Shown here one piece after another: positions 25,701 to 33,400 of a stretch of 64,000 bases of DNA; position 1 is the first letter of the stretch, and the number at the start of each line of letters is the position of its first letter. A program made the translations under genes and the position numbers. This DNA is from Klebsiella planticola ATCC 33531 (GTDB lineage: Bacteria; Pseudomonadota; Gammaproteobacteria; Enterobacterales; Enterobacteriaceae). The notes beneath the pieces are model-generated. The model ran no database searches and was not told the DNA's origin. It saw only the letters and a list, made by a program, of their open reading frames with translations. The DNA lies in contig NZ_JMPP01000070.1 of assembly GCF_000735435.1 (NCBI RefSeq), positions 1 to 64,000 of the forward strand, written 5' to 3'.

Positions 25701-26234
25701 GAAACTGGTGAGTGGGCCCTTCCCACATACCATAAAGTATCCCCATAGAGCCCGGGTTGTTAGCGCAGTTCCCGGATGTCTCGCTGTACCTCCTGTTCCC
25801 GGATATGGATAGCGGTTCTGGAGCCCTGGTCGATTATGCCCTGCTCTTCAGCCCTGAGGAGTCTGTCCTCCTGCTGCAGCGATGTACGCAGCGCGGCTGT
25901 ATGTGTTTGCTTCTCTCCGGAACCTGAGGTGATGTGTTCGCTTCCGGAGGGCGTCATTTTCACCGCATCCTGGGCCTGTGAGGGGTCAGTTTGGATATCG
26001 AAAATTATTGTACGTTAAGGCCATTTTTTGTACTTCCAGGCCGTGTTAAGAGCGATCGATCACGTTGACAGGCAGCTTTGAGCGAGGAGCGGAAGTTGAT
26101 TTCACCGCAAGCCTGGAAGCCTGAAAGTAAAAAGGCTGAACTGCAAGGGCATCAGCATGATGCCCGAGCGAAATGAGCGCTTGTGCGACCAGCCATAATC
26201 CATTATCCAGTATGCTCTCTGTCTCAGCAGCTGA
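25701..26234 (-). pseudogene. Unidentified remnant, possible C-terminal coding fragment
   Basis: Between about 25760 and 26000 the minus strand carries an open frame without a clear start. Its composition is protein-like: SLQQEDRLLRAEEQGIIDQG, then IREQEVQRDIRELR and a stop, predicted helical and charged. It could be the end of a conjugation or mobile-element gene, but no family was recognised. The stretch from 26000 to 26234 holds nothing I can identify. Confidence 0.3.
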
Positions 26235-27068
26235 TCAGCCATCCGTTGAACGTGTTATTTCTTCCCATTGTTCTATTTCCTTACCTAATGCCTCGAGCTT
26301 TTGCCGCACTAAACTTAATGCATCACTGCCTAACAATAAATGTGTTGGAGGGTTCTGACTCTCAATCATTGCCAGCATGGCATGTGCGGCCTTAACGGGA
26401 TCGCCGAGTTGCTTACCGCTTTTTTCTTCACGTGCCTGACGAATCGGATCAAATAAAGCGTCGTAGTCCGGGATGCTGCGAGCGCTGCGTACCATCGATC
26501 GTCCGGCCCAGTCGGTGCGAAACGAGCCAGGTGCCACGGCGGTTACGTGTATGTTGAACGGAGCCAGCTCTTTACTTAACGTTTCTGATATTCCTTCCAG
26601 CGCAAATTTGCTGCCGCAGTAATAGCTGATGCCGGGCAGGGTAATGAAACTGCCCATCGAGGTGATATTAATAATATGGCCATGACGACGCTGGCGCATG
26701 CCCGGTAGCATGGCTTTGATCATTGCCACTGCGCCAAACACATTGACTTCAAACTGGCGGCGCATCTCTGCGAGCGAGGATTCTTCCATTATGCCTTCAT
26801 GACCGTAACCGGCATTGTTTACCAGCACATCAACCGGACCGACGGTAGACTCAATCTCCGCAACCACCTCATCAATATGCTCAAAGTCCGTGATATCGAG
26901 CAGACGGCCGAAAGCCCGCTGCGAATGAAGCGCCTCGAAATCGTGCTGTGCTTCGCGGCTGCGCACGGTACCGATGACCCGATGGCCTGTGGAGAGGGCT
27001 TCCTGCGCCAGTGCACGGCCAAAGCCACTGCTGACGCCGGTGATTAAAATCGTTTTTGCAGATGTCAT
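26235..27068 (-). CDS. Short-chain dehydrogenase/reductase
   Basis: The 277-residue classical SDR starts at the ATG at 27068, after GGGAG, giving MTSAKTILITGVSSGFGRALA with the cofactor motif TGxxxGxG. It keeps DVLVNNAGYG, the catalytic serine in NITSMGSF and YxxxK as YYCGSKFALEG (about residues 152-162). The length and C-terminal PPTHLLLGSDAL match oxidoreductases of unknown substrate common in Enterobacteriaceae. It is divergent from an AraC-family regulator about 100 bases away. Confidence 0.92.
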   Translation of the reverse strand: MTSAKTILITGVSSGFGRALAQEALSTGHRVIGTVRSREAQHDFEALHSQRAFGRLLDITDFEHIDEVVAEIESTVGPVDVLVNNAGYGHEGIMEESSLAEMRRQFEVNVFGAVAMIKAMLPGMRQRRHGHIINITSMGSFITLPGISYYCGSKFALEGISETLSKELAPFNIHVTAVAPGSFRTDWAGRSMVRSARSIPDYDALFDPIRQAREEKSGKQLGDPVKAAHAMLAMIESQNPPTHLLLGSDALSLVRQKLEALGKEIEQWEEITRSTDG

Positions 27069-27172
27069 AAAAGAACTCCCATGAACAATGAAGGTTGCAT
27101 GGTATTCTACGTCCTGCCGCATTTTTAGGCCGTATCTTCTATTTTTCTTGCCTGATTTTATGAGGTGCTGTG

Positions 27173-28093
27173 ATGCCCGGGATGATTACCTTAGTTAAAG
27201 CACTTGCGGTGCAGGAGGGATATAACCTTACCGCATTGCCTGATGTGCGAATATTGCGTGCCGATCGTCCACTTGCCAGAACGCCAGTGCTTTACGATCC
27301 GGGGATCGTGATTGTCTGCCAGGGGAGCAAACGCGGCTATTTTGGTCAGCAGACCTATTTATATGATGAACAGCACTACCTGGCGGTTTCGGTGCCGGTG
27401 CCGTTTGTGATGGAAACCGACGCGTCCGCTGAACATCCGTTGCTGGCGATTTATATGCATCTGGATTTTCATTTGGCCGCTGAACTGATGTTGCAGATTG
27501 AACAGCATGACGCCCGATATCCTCTCGCCGCGCCGCAAAGCATGATGTCGAGCCCAATGGACGACGCGGTAAAAACGGCCGTGCGGCACTTGCTCGAAGT
27601 CCTTAACAATCCGCTTGAAGCGGCGATCCTCGGTCCTGCACGGGTACGTGAGCTCTATTTCCGCGTATTAACAGGCGCACAGGGAAATGCCATGCGCGCC
27701 GCGCTGACCTTGCAAGGGCAATTTGGCAAAATCGGTAAAGTGCTACAGCGCATCCATGCTACCTACGCTGAGCCGTTAACGCTGACGCAACTGGCGATGG
27801 AAGCCGGAATGAGTGTGCCGACGTTTCACAGCCATTTTAAAGCGATAACCCGGATGCCGCCGATGCAGTATGTTAAATCGGTACGCCTGCACCAGGCGCG
27901 GATGTTGATGGTGCGTCAGCAAATAACTGCTGCTGCAGCGAGTTACGCCGTCGGTTATGAAAGTCCGTCGCAATTTAATCGCGAGTTTAAACGCCTGTTT
28001 GGTCTGCCACCCGCAGAGGAGATTAAACGTATGCAGCGATACTTCGCCGTTCCGCCTGTACAGCAAGCGTCGATATTTGTTTCATCGCATTAA
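27173..28093 (+). CDS. AraC-family regulator (AraC_N sensor type)
   Basis: The ~306-residue protein has an N-terminal AraC_N sensor (about residues 20-170: PVLYDPGIVIVCQGSKRGYFG and YLAVSVPVPFVMETDASAEHPLLA). The C-terminal AraC DNA-binding domain carries LTQLAMEAGMSVPTFHSHFKAITRMPPMQY and AASYAVGYESPSQFNREFKRLFG. GAGG seven bases before the ATG at 27173 supports this start over the GTG immediately upstream. It is divergent from the SDR gene, which it probably controls. Confidence 0.92.
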   Translation: MPGMITLVKALAVQEGYNLTALPDVRILRADRPLARTPVLYDPGIVIVCQGSKRGYFGQQTYLYDEQHYLAVSVPVPFVMETDASAEHPLLAIYMHLDFHLAAELMLQIEQHDARYPLAAPQSMMSSPMDDAVKTAVRHLLEVLNNPLEAAILGPARVRELYFRVLTGAQGNAMRAALTLQGQFGKIGKVLQRIHATYAEPLTLTQLAMEAGMSVPTFHSHFKAITRMPPMQYVKSVRLHQARMLMVRQQITAAAASYAVGYESPSQFNREFKRLFGLPPAEEIKRMQRYFAVPPVQQASIFVSSH

Positions 28094-28128
28094 GGCTTAT
28101 TCGCCTGAATATACCAAGAAGTATGAAA

Positions 28129-28372
28129 GGTCCGCTTTTGGCATAAAGCAGACGTTAAAGTCTACAGCATGGGAAACTTCCGGATGCCGCGTCAGCGGCA
28201 TGGAGGCGCCAGCTGAAGTTGAATGGAGTACCGCGGGTAAATGGCGCCGTTACCCGGCGCAGCCGGCTGCTGTTTTGACAGGTTCTGCCAATCCCTTCCC
28301 CCGCCCTGATAAGCCATACCCGCTTAAAACATCACAGACGTCTCTGTACGCGGTCGGAGTGGTCCCGACAAG
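28129..28372 (+). repeat. Hairpin-rich repeat, copy D (subtype 2)
   Basis: The copy keeps the repeat architecture with altered sequence: GTCCGCTTT...AAAGCAGAC, ATGCCGC-GTCA-GCGGCAT, two GGCGCC half-sites and CCGGC-GCA-GCCGG. It continues with a tail shared with copy C (CATACCCGCTTAAAACATCACAGACG, then TCGGAGTGGTCCCGAC). It borders the replication-origin side of the replicon. The overlapping long reading frame looks spurious. Confidence 0.75.
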
Positions 28373-28498
28373 GCGACAGCCGCAGTCGGGGCGTATCTCC
28401 GCGTTAGCGGGCCGGAGGGCCGCTTACGAGCGTGTACCAGACAACTGACCGCAGCTCCACCCACAGCGACGAAGAAGAGTAGTTACAACACCCATCAT

Positions 28499-28546
28499 TA
28501 AAAGCGATGTTGTTCCCCGGCCTTCGGCCGGGGGCGGCGGCGCTTT
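28499..28546. repeat. Long GC-rich hairpin downstream of the replicon
   Basis: CCCCGGCC-TTC-GGCCGGGG (28515-28533) is nested inside outer arms AAAAGCG and CGCTTTT. A second GC-rich hairpin, CCCGCCGC/GCGGCGGG, lies at 28719-28737. Both are in the ~700-base non-coding stretch between repeat D and oriR and may act as replication or transcription stops. Confidence 0.6.
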
Positions 28547-28869
28547 TCAGTGGTGGTGAGGGGATTGCTGAAATGACTGAAGCGTCAGCGTGGCTCGGGG
28601 GTGGAAGCTGAGGTTCCTGTCATGTTCTGAGTCATGTCAGAGGTGCTGAGGACAGCGCTGGGGTTGTTCTCCGGGGATTCAATTGAATGATGTAACTAAT
28701 ATGGTTGCCGGTTGTATGCCCGCCGCTAGGCGGCGGGAGGTACTTTTGAATCTGAGCGACGTGGACGCTTGCGGCCGCTGTTAGCGAAGGCCTTTTTGAT
28801 TTGTTCACAGGGCTGGCAAAGACAAAGGATCTCCCTGCTGCTTGTCATGCAGGGGATTAATAACTGGGT

Positions 28870-28950
28870 TAAGACTGTTTTGCGGGTTTCTGGTTATCTG
28901 TTTCCGGAATCTTGCAGTTATCTGTTTGCGGGTTTATGTGGATAACGGTT
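28870..28950 (-). other. oriR: Putative oriR with DnaA box
   Basis: A perfect DnaA box TTATCCACA lies on the minus strand at 28937-28945, downstream of the initiator genes as in R1-type replicons. Next to it GTTATCTGTTT occurs twice (28893 and 28917), and TTGCGGGTTT occurs twice (about 28880 and 28926), giving iterated elements about 24-46 bases apart. In R1 the initiator acts in cis on oriR just downstream of repA with DnaA assistance, which this arrangement matches. Confidence 0.65.
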
Positions 28951-29063
28951 CCGTCGCTTGCGTGTTATGGCCACCATGTCGGCGAAATCATCAGAAGCAG
29001 AGAACAATCCAGACGGGACAGGGATGAAGCGGTGAAAATGACTGAAAAAAACCAACACGAAAT

Positions 29064-29084
29064 GCCCCGGAGGGGCTGTTTTTT
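29064..29084 (+). terminator. Intrinsic terminator-like hairpin after the initiator gene
   Basis: GCCCC-GGA-GGGGC is followed by TGTTTTTT on the plus strand. On the minus strand, the direction of the replicon mRNA, the hairpin is followed at some distance by seven T. It lies about 20 bases past the end of the second initiator, where IncFII plasmids have the CIS element. Confidence 0.65.
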
Positions 29085-29105
29085 AACAAATTGTGACTTA
29101 CCGGA

Positions 29106-30125
29106 CTAATGCGGTGGGGAATGGCTCAATGACAACTCCAGCTGGTACAGGTGCCCGACGGCCAGCTGCTCAAGTCTGTCTGCGGAATAGCCATAGAGTT
29201 CATCTGCCGGCAGCGTTTTCTTCAGCCAGCAGGTCATTTCATAGACCTGGCGGTCACGGGGCATTCTGGACAGACGGTTTGCACGCTTACGTGCGGCACC
29301 TTTTGCACGCCGAAATTGCAGAGCTTCACGACTGCGCTGCTCATACCAGCGTTTACGCGCCCTGAGGACAGAAATCTCCTCATGTTCGCCTAACAGCCCC
29401 TCTTTAATGAGCGCCTGACGTTCCTCGCATTCCCGCAGTTTCTTCAACTGCTGCTCCTGCAGCTTCATCAAGTCAACGCCCAGCATCTTCCAGCCAGCGG
29501 GAGTGATCCAGACGTATTTCGGCAGTCGCTTCCGTGATTCACGGTCCCACATGGTTTCCTCTGATACGCCAAGTACACCAAAGCGTACCTGTTCAGCAAT
29601 TAATGCCGAAATCCGGCGAACCGTGACTTCATTTCCGGACATCACTTTACCTTTATCATCCTTCGGGCTGAGTTCTCTGGCCAGTCTGGACACACTCATC
29701 CCTACCGTGTGTTTACCGGCATCGCAAAAACTAATCAGTACCGGCCATAACGCATCGAGCAGACGTTGTTTCTCCGGACGGAAAGCATATTTACGCCCGG
29801 CGCGCTGCCGCTCCCGGACATAGAAAGGATGCAGGGACATGTGCATACGGAGTTTACATTGACCCGTGGCCGCATCTTTTTCCACCAGACGGTTATAGGC
29901 GTGGCCCAGCTGGCCACCGAGTGCCTTATAGTGAGACGGCCGGAACCAGGACGGGTTTTCGCATTTGGGTTTGGTGGAGTGCTCACCACGACGGCGACGG
30001 GTACGTTTCTTCTCCGGGGAAACCAGAAACGATTCAACGTGGCCATCATCAACGCCCTGCCAGAAACGGATCTGTTCTTCCGTATCCAGCTGACTCCAGT
30101 GCTGCGGATTGTGCGGATTACTCAT
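29106..30125 (-). CDS. repA: Second replication initiator, RepA of IncFII/IncL-M superfamily
   Basis: The 339-residue protein matches remembered RepA proteins of the IncL/M kind across its length: the N-terminal HNPQHWSQLDTEEQIRFWQG, EKKRTRRRRGEHSTKPKCENP, a winged-helix stretch around RPEKQRLLDALWPVLISF (about residues 125-200) and a very basic C-terminus. The start at 30125 is fixed by AAGGAGG seven bases upstream. An in-frame start six codons earlier would overlap that site. The ATG sits inside the preceding stop (ATGAGTAA), implying translational coupling. It should bind oriR and start replication. Confidence 0.85.
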   Translation of the reverse strand: MSNPHNPQHWSQLDTEEQIRFWQGVDDGHVESFLVSPEKKRTRRRRGEHSTKPKCENPSWFRPSHYKALGGQLGHAYNRLVEKDAATGQCKLRMHMSLHPFYVRERQRAGRKYAFRPEKQRLLDALWPVLISFCDAGKHTVGMSVSRLARELSPKDDKGKVMSGNEVTVRRISALIAEQVRFGVLGVSEETMWDRESRKRLPKYVWITPAGWKMLGVDLMKLQEQQLKKLRECEERQALIKEGLLGEHEEISVLRARKRWYEQRSREALQFRRAKGAARKRANRLSRMPRDRQVYEMTCWLKKTLPADELYGYSADRLEQLAVGHLYQLELSLSHSPPH

Positions 30126-30669
30126 CAGCACCCTCCTTTGCACTGATTTTCAAGGCCTGGCATTTCAGCCTTGCTTCACTCAGAGAGAGTGGAAATATTC
30201 TCAGAAACTCGAACAGCTTAGGGGTGAGAAAAATCTCAGCAGTTGAATAACGTCCCGATGAGCAGGCAACGAATCCAAAATCTTTTTCCAGCGATTCCAG
30301 TGCTCTGACCGCCCGTCCGATGGATACTTCGCCAGAGAGAGATTGACTTACAAGTCCACACTCCGGGGCCATCTCTCTCAGTGAGCGCAGAACTTTATTT
30401 GAAAGAGGATCATAATAAAAGCACATCGCCATGAGCAACGCATTCATCGCTCTGCGGCGCAAAACTGGGGGTTTACGTTTTCGTATTCCATCCCTTCGTG
30501 ACATCGCGGATGCAATATCGAAATCGAAACTTTCAGTGAAACCATTGGCTTTAGCCATAAGTTTCAGCGAGAAAGGCCAGGGGGTGTAGTCCTGCGAAAC
30601 CGTGAAAACAGGGTCAGGATTGTTGACCCGAACATACTTATGTGGGCATTGTTGGTTATGATTAGTCAC
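30118..30669 (-). CDS. RepFIIA RepA N-terminal-like protein
   Basis: The 183-residue product aligns with the first ~130 residues of R1/R100 RepA: NPDPVFT, GFTESFDFDIA, the signature KPPVLRRRAMNALLMAMCFYYDPLSNKV and GEVSIGRAVRALESLEKDFGF (first winged helix). It then diverges and ends, lacking the second winged helix and basic tail of the 285-residue R1 protein. It starts with GTG at 30669 overlapping the stop of the leader peptide (GTGACTAA), as repA of R1 does. Whether it is a working co-initiator or a vestige kept for coupling is unknown. Confidence 0.8.
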   Translation of the reverse strand: MTNHNQQCPHKYVRVNNPDPVFTVSQDYTPWPFSLKLMAKANGFTESFDFDIASAMSRRDGIRKRKPPVLRRRAMNALLMAMCFYYDPLSNKVLRSLREMAPECGLVSQSLSGEVSIGRAVRALESLEKDFGFVACSSGRYSTAEIFLTPKLFEFLRIFPLSLSEARLKCQALKISAKEGADE

Positions 30670-30733
30670 CGCTTCCTGCGCTTATGTTGCACGGAAGGAG
30701 TGAGCACAGAAGGTCTTGAACTTTTCTGAGCAT
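30662..30733 (-). CDS. tap: Tap-like leader peptide
   Basis: This 23-codon frame reads MLRKVQDLLCSLLPCNISAG and ends SGD. It closely resembles the R1/R100 Tap (RepA7) leader peptide, whose translation opens the repA start region. Its TAA overlaps the GTG of the following initiator gene. The antisense RNA pairs with the mRNA just upstream of its ATG, so copy-number control by blocking tap translation is expected. Confidence 0.8.
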   Translation of the reverse strand: MLRKVQDLLCSLLPCNISAGSGD

Positions 30734-30744
30734 GAATCTATACT
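30716..30744 (+). promoter_or_regulatory. Promoter of the antisense RNA
   Basis: TTGAAC at 30716-30721 and TATACT at 30739-30744 are separated by exactly 17 bases, close to the sigma-70 consensus. Transcription would begin near 30751 and run opposite to the replicon mRNA, into the two-hairpin antisense RNA. Confidence 0.8.
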
Positions 30745-30750
30745 CCCTGC

Positions 30751-30835
30751 ATAGAGCAACAGCTTCTATGCAGTTTTGAAAGGCCCCGTTAATCTTCTCT
30801 TCCGCCAAGTTGATAAAGATTATCGGGGTTTTTGC
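30751..30835 (+). ncRNA. copA: CopA-type antisense RNA controlling initiator expression
   Basis: The ~85-base transcript downstream of the strong promoter has two hairpins. The first pairs GCATAGA with TCTATGC (about 30749-30771). The second pairs CCCCGTTAATCTT (30784-30796) with AAGATTATCGGGG (30816-30828) with one mismatch, and its loop contains CTT-CCGCC-AAG, like the recognition loop of IncFII CopA. TTTTT follows the stem, giving a terminator. Size, position and orientation match CopA of R1. Confidence 0.85.
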
Positions 30836-30946
30836 TTTCTGGTTCCGGAAAATCCCCTCCTGTAGAACCAGTTCCCTGCCACCTTGCGGCGTGGCCAGCC
30901 AGAAATCTCTAAACGATCAGTAATCTAGCACTCAAAGCCGGATGGA

Positions 30947-31217
30947 TCAAGAATGTGACGTCGTTACATCAATTCCAAGCTTCGCGGACTCCATTTCAAT
31001 AAGCCTTTCAATCATTTCTGCCTGAGTAATTCCTTCACTCTCACACATGATTTGAAGCTGATTTTTAAGTGAATCGCGCACAAACACCCTCACCTCTTTG
31101 TGCGTCGTTTTTTTTACGCGCAACAGCCTTCTGCTGCCGTTCTGCAGCAGAAAGTGGTTTCCCTTTTCTGTAGGGGCGTTTAGATGAGGAAGTAACTGCG
31201 TTTATGGCCTGTGACAT
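30947..31217 (-). pseudogene. copB: CopB (RepA2) transcriptional repressor, apparent frameshift
   Basis: The 5' part after GAGGAGG encodes MSQAINAVTSSSKRPYRKGK and continues to ARKK, matching R1 CopB/RepA2. At a run of eight A (about 31106-31113) the frame breaks and stops about 17 codons later. With seven A the frame continues TTHKEVRVFVRDSLKNQLQI and onward to a TGA at 30947, restoring an ~89-residue protein of the right length and similarity. It is either a real one-base insertion derepressing the repA promoter or a homopolymer error. Autoregulatory repression of repA transcription is the known role. Confidence 0.8.
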
Positions 31218-31357
31218 CTCTGCCTCCTCAAGCATTTAACTAAATACCTGAACAAAGATACTACAGCTGGCCTGATGCGGCGAGTGGCTATGTTATTTTT
31301 TGTTATATAACCTAATCTCCGTTGGCGCGAAGTTCAGGTTAAAAAACGTAACGATTT

Positions 31358-31924
31358 TCAGTACGTACTCTTCCAGTCCGTTCCCTGTGCCCAGCGGGAT
31401 GCCCAGTGGTTCAGGTAACTGCGGGCGACAACCGGGTCATCCCACACGACCAGCACATTCTCTGAATTCGAACGGTCCGCAGCCCGACTGAAATTGAAAG
31501 AGCCGACCTCGGTATTGCGTTTGTCTGCGACGATCACTTTGTCATGAAGGATCTTATATACGTCGACGGTGCGGACAGGGATACCCGCGCTGACCAGCAC
31601 GTTCATGGCGGCCACGCTGGCTTTCCCGGTATTCGCCTTCTGGTCCAGTACTACCCTGATATCCACTCCACGCCGTTTTGCCGCAATAAGCGAGCGAGTC
31701 ACTTCCGGCGACGTGAAGGAGTATCCCATCAGGCGGATTTCCTGCTGCGCTGAATCGATGGTCTTCAGGACCAGCTGCAGGGCCGTTCCTTCCGGGGAAA
31801 AGCCGGTCTCGATGGACGCGGCGTTGACTGCCGGCACTGGCGTGTAAAGGGCCAGACTGAGCAGTCCGGGCAACCACCACCGGCTGGCTGGGGTTTGACG
31901 GGTCGTTCTTTTTTCTATACTCAT
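31358..31924 (-). CDS. nuc: Secreted PLD-superfamily endonuclease (Nuc type)
   Basis: The 188-residue protein has a signal peptide (about residues 1-35) and resembles Nuc of pKM101 and Salmonella: GFSPEGTALQLVLKTIDSAQ, LMGYSFTSPEVTRSL, KRRGVDIRVVLD and the single HxK(x)4D motif in LHDKVIVADKR followed by VGSFNFSRAA (about residues 130-155). Such enzymes dimerise to form the active site and cleave DNA in the periplasm without metal. AGGAG precedes the ATG. It is the last gene of the finO-distal block. Confidence 0.9.
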   Translation of the reverse strand: MSIEKRTTRQTPASRWWLPGLLSLALYTPVPAVNAASIETGFSPEGTALQLVLKTIDSAQQEIRLMGYSFTSPEVTRSLIAAKRRGVDIRVVLDQKANTGKASVAAMNVLVSAGIPVRTVDVYKILHDKVIVADKRNTEVGSFNFSRAADRSNSENVLVVWDDPVVARSYLNHWASRWAQGTDWKSTY

Positions 31925-31930
31925 ACGATT

Positions 31931-32530
31931 TCACTCCTGATGACGTTCAGTGATGTCATGTCGGTGCTTCAGAAAATCCCTCACACACCTGACCAGTTTC
32001 TCTGAATCCCGCTCCCGCAACAGCGGAATGCCGGCCTGGCGAAGTACCTCTTCCAGCAGAATATCCCGGCGTACCCGATGTTTTTTCAGGTGCGAGGCAT
32101 CATCCAGTTCGACAGCGGCCACAATGGCAAAGGTCGTGATATCCACCACCACCACATCGCAGTGCCACTGTGAGGCCATCCGGAACAGCTGCCACCAGGT
32201 CCGGGAGCGAGGCCGGATATGAGGTGCCAGGCTGGCGATATCCGCCACCCGCACCTGCGGGCACAGAAGCCAGCGTTTCCGGTCGGTGTGCTTCAGCAAT
32301 GCCCGGTAAAAATGCTGTTCCCGTGGCGTCATCAGCATGTCATTACTCACCCAGACCCGCTGACGACACAGTCGCTGTTCCGCCTCGGTGGTGCGAATAC
32401 CCGCCGCTTTCAGTGCCTGCAGCACCGGAGAGGTCTTTCCCGTTGTTCGTCCCTTCACAAGCAAAACCAGAAAACCCAGCAGACCCAGTACTATGACGAT
32501 GGCGCCCGTCATCATTAATATTTTTGCCAT
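31931..32530 (-). CDS. DUF2726 protein with N-terminal membrane anchor
   Basis: The 199-residue protein has one N-terminal transmembrane helix (about residues 7-25) and a DUF2726 domain, a predicted restriction-endonuclease-like fold: LMTPREQHFYRALLKH, LLCPQVRVADIA, then DVVVVDITTFAIVAAVELDDASH with the candidate D...E-x-D site, and AGIPLLRERD. It sits six bases upstream of the nuclease gene and is probably co-transcribed. A role in processing incoming or extracellular DNA is a guess from the company it keeps. Confidence 0.8.
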   Translation of the reverse strand: MAKILMMTGAIVIVLGLLGFLVLLVKGRTTGKTSPVLQALKAAGIRTTEAEQRLCRQRVWVSNDMLMTPREQHFYRALLKHTDRKRWLLCPQVRVADIASLAPHIRPRSRTWWQLFRMASQWHCDVVVVDITTFAIVAAVELDDASHLKKHRVRRDILLEEVLRQAGIPLLRERDSEKLVRCVRDFLKHRHDITERHQE

Positions 32531-32662
32531 TCCGGGCCTCGCTTTATAACCATATCAATCCATATGTGTTTCTTTACTCTGTTCAGCATTCCACTCAGCC
32601 CTTCTGAAAGAATTTTCCCCGGGGATTTTTTTGCTGCAATAAAAACCCGCATATGAATTTCC

Positions 32663-33247
32663 TTAAATTTGTTTCAGCGCTATTGCCGCTGTCACAATAG
32701 CCTGCAGGGGATGCGTCGGTAATTGATTGCTGTAATTTAGCCAGACACGCCGTAAAACTTCTCCATCTTTGATATAGTGCGGCCTTCGGCTTATTGACTC
32801 CTTATCAATACAAATGCCACGAAAAAGTGGCCTGGAACCGACTTTATAGAATTCATGCCGTTCTTCATTGCTCATTTTCATCACCAGTCGATTGAGATAG
32901 CGTGAAACCAGAGCAAATGAACGAAACGATGAAAGGTCACCGTTGAAATCCACGACACCACCTTTCAGTAATTTAAATTGACCCGAAGTCATGACAAAAG
33001 CCCGGGAGGGTTTTACTGGTATCGTCCAGGTCGCATGGTATTTGTATATCCCTCTCTCCTTTTCGATCCATGCCTCCCCTACAAAATCGACGTCTTCATT
33101 TAGCTCCCCGGAAAACATCACTTCTTTATATTTCCCTAAAAAATAGATGTCACCGACCCTCATATCTCTGACTTCACGCTGACACCATACGGGCATATGA
33201 CAATAGCGCATTAAATCGCGAACAGTCTTCACAGCATCAAGCTTCAT
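32663..33247 (-). CDS. Hypothetical protein, no family recognised
   Basis: The 194-residue protein has no signal peptide or membrane helix. The ATG follows AAGGTG. Composition is mixed beta-rich with many aromatic and basic residues (for example FLGKYKEVMFSGEL, HATWTIPVKPSRAFVM), and the C-terminus THPLQAIVTAAIALKQI looks amphipathic. It lies between a membrane protein and the DUF2726 gene in the finO-distal block, AT-richer than its neighbours. Confidence 0.6.
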   Translation of the reverse strand: MKLDAVKTVRDLMRYCHMPVWCQREVRDMRVGDIYFLGKYKEVMFSGELNEDVDFVGEAWIEKERGIYKYHATWTIPVKPSRAFVMTSGQFKLLKGGVVDFNGDLSSFRSFALVSRYLNRLVMKMSNEERHEFYKVGSRPLFRGICIDKESISRRPHYIKDGEVLRRVWLNYSNQLPTHPLQAIVTAAIALKQI

Positions 33248-33400
33248 TAGTTCACCTTTTTAATTGGTCAATTCTTTTAATTGAATAACAAGCGTAACGA
33301 GCCAGTTCTTGTCAGTTCTGTTTATAACGGTATTTCCACGGCTGAACGGGATTCAGGCGTCGCCGGCAATCGCTCCCGATGAGTCTGATGCGCAGTCCCG

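Noticed and set aside
31090..31120. Programmed -1 ribosomal frameshift (A AAA AAC) in copB
   Set aside because: The slippery heptamer is present, but the frame that restores CopB is +1 relative to the reading frame. A -1 slip leads to an early stop, so the common -1 mechanism would not rescue the protein.
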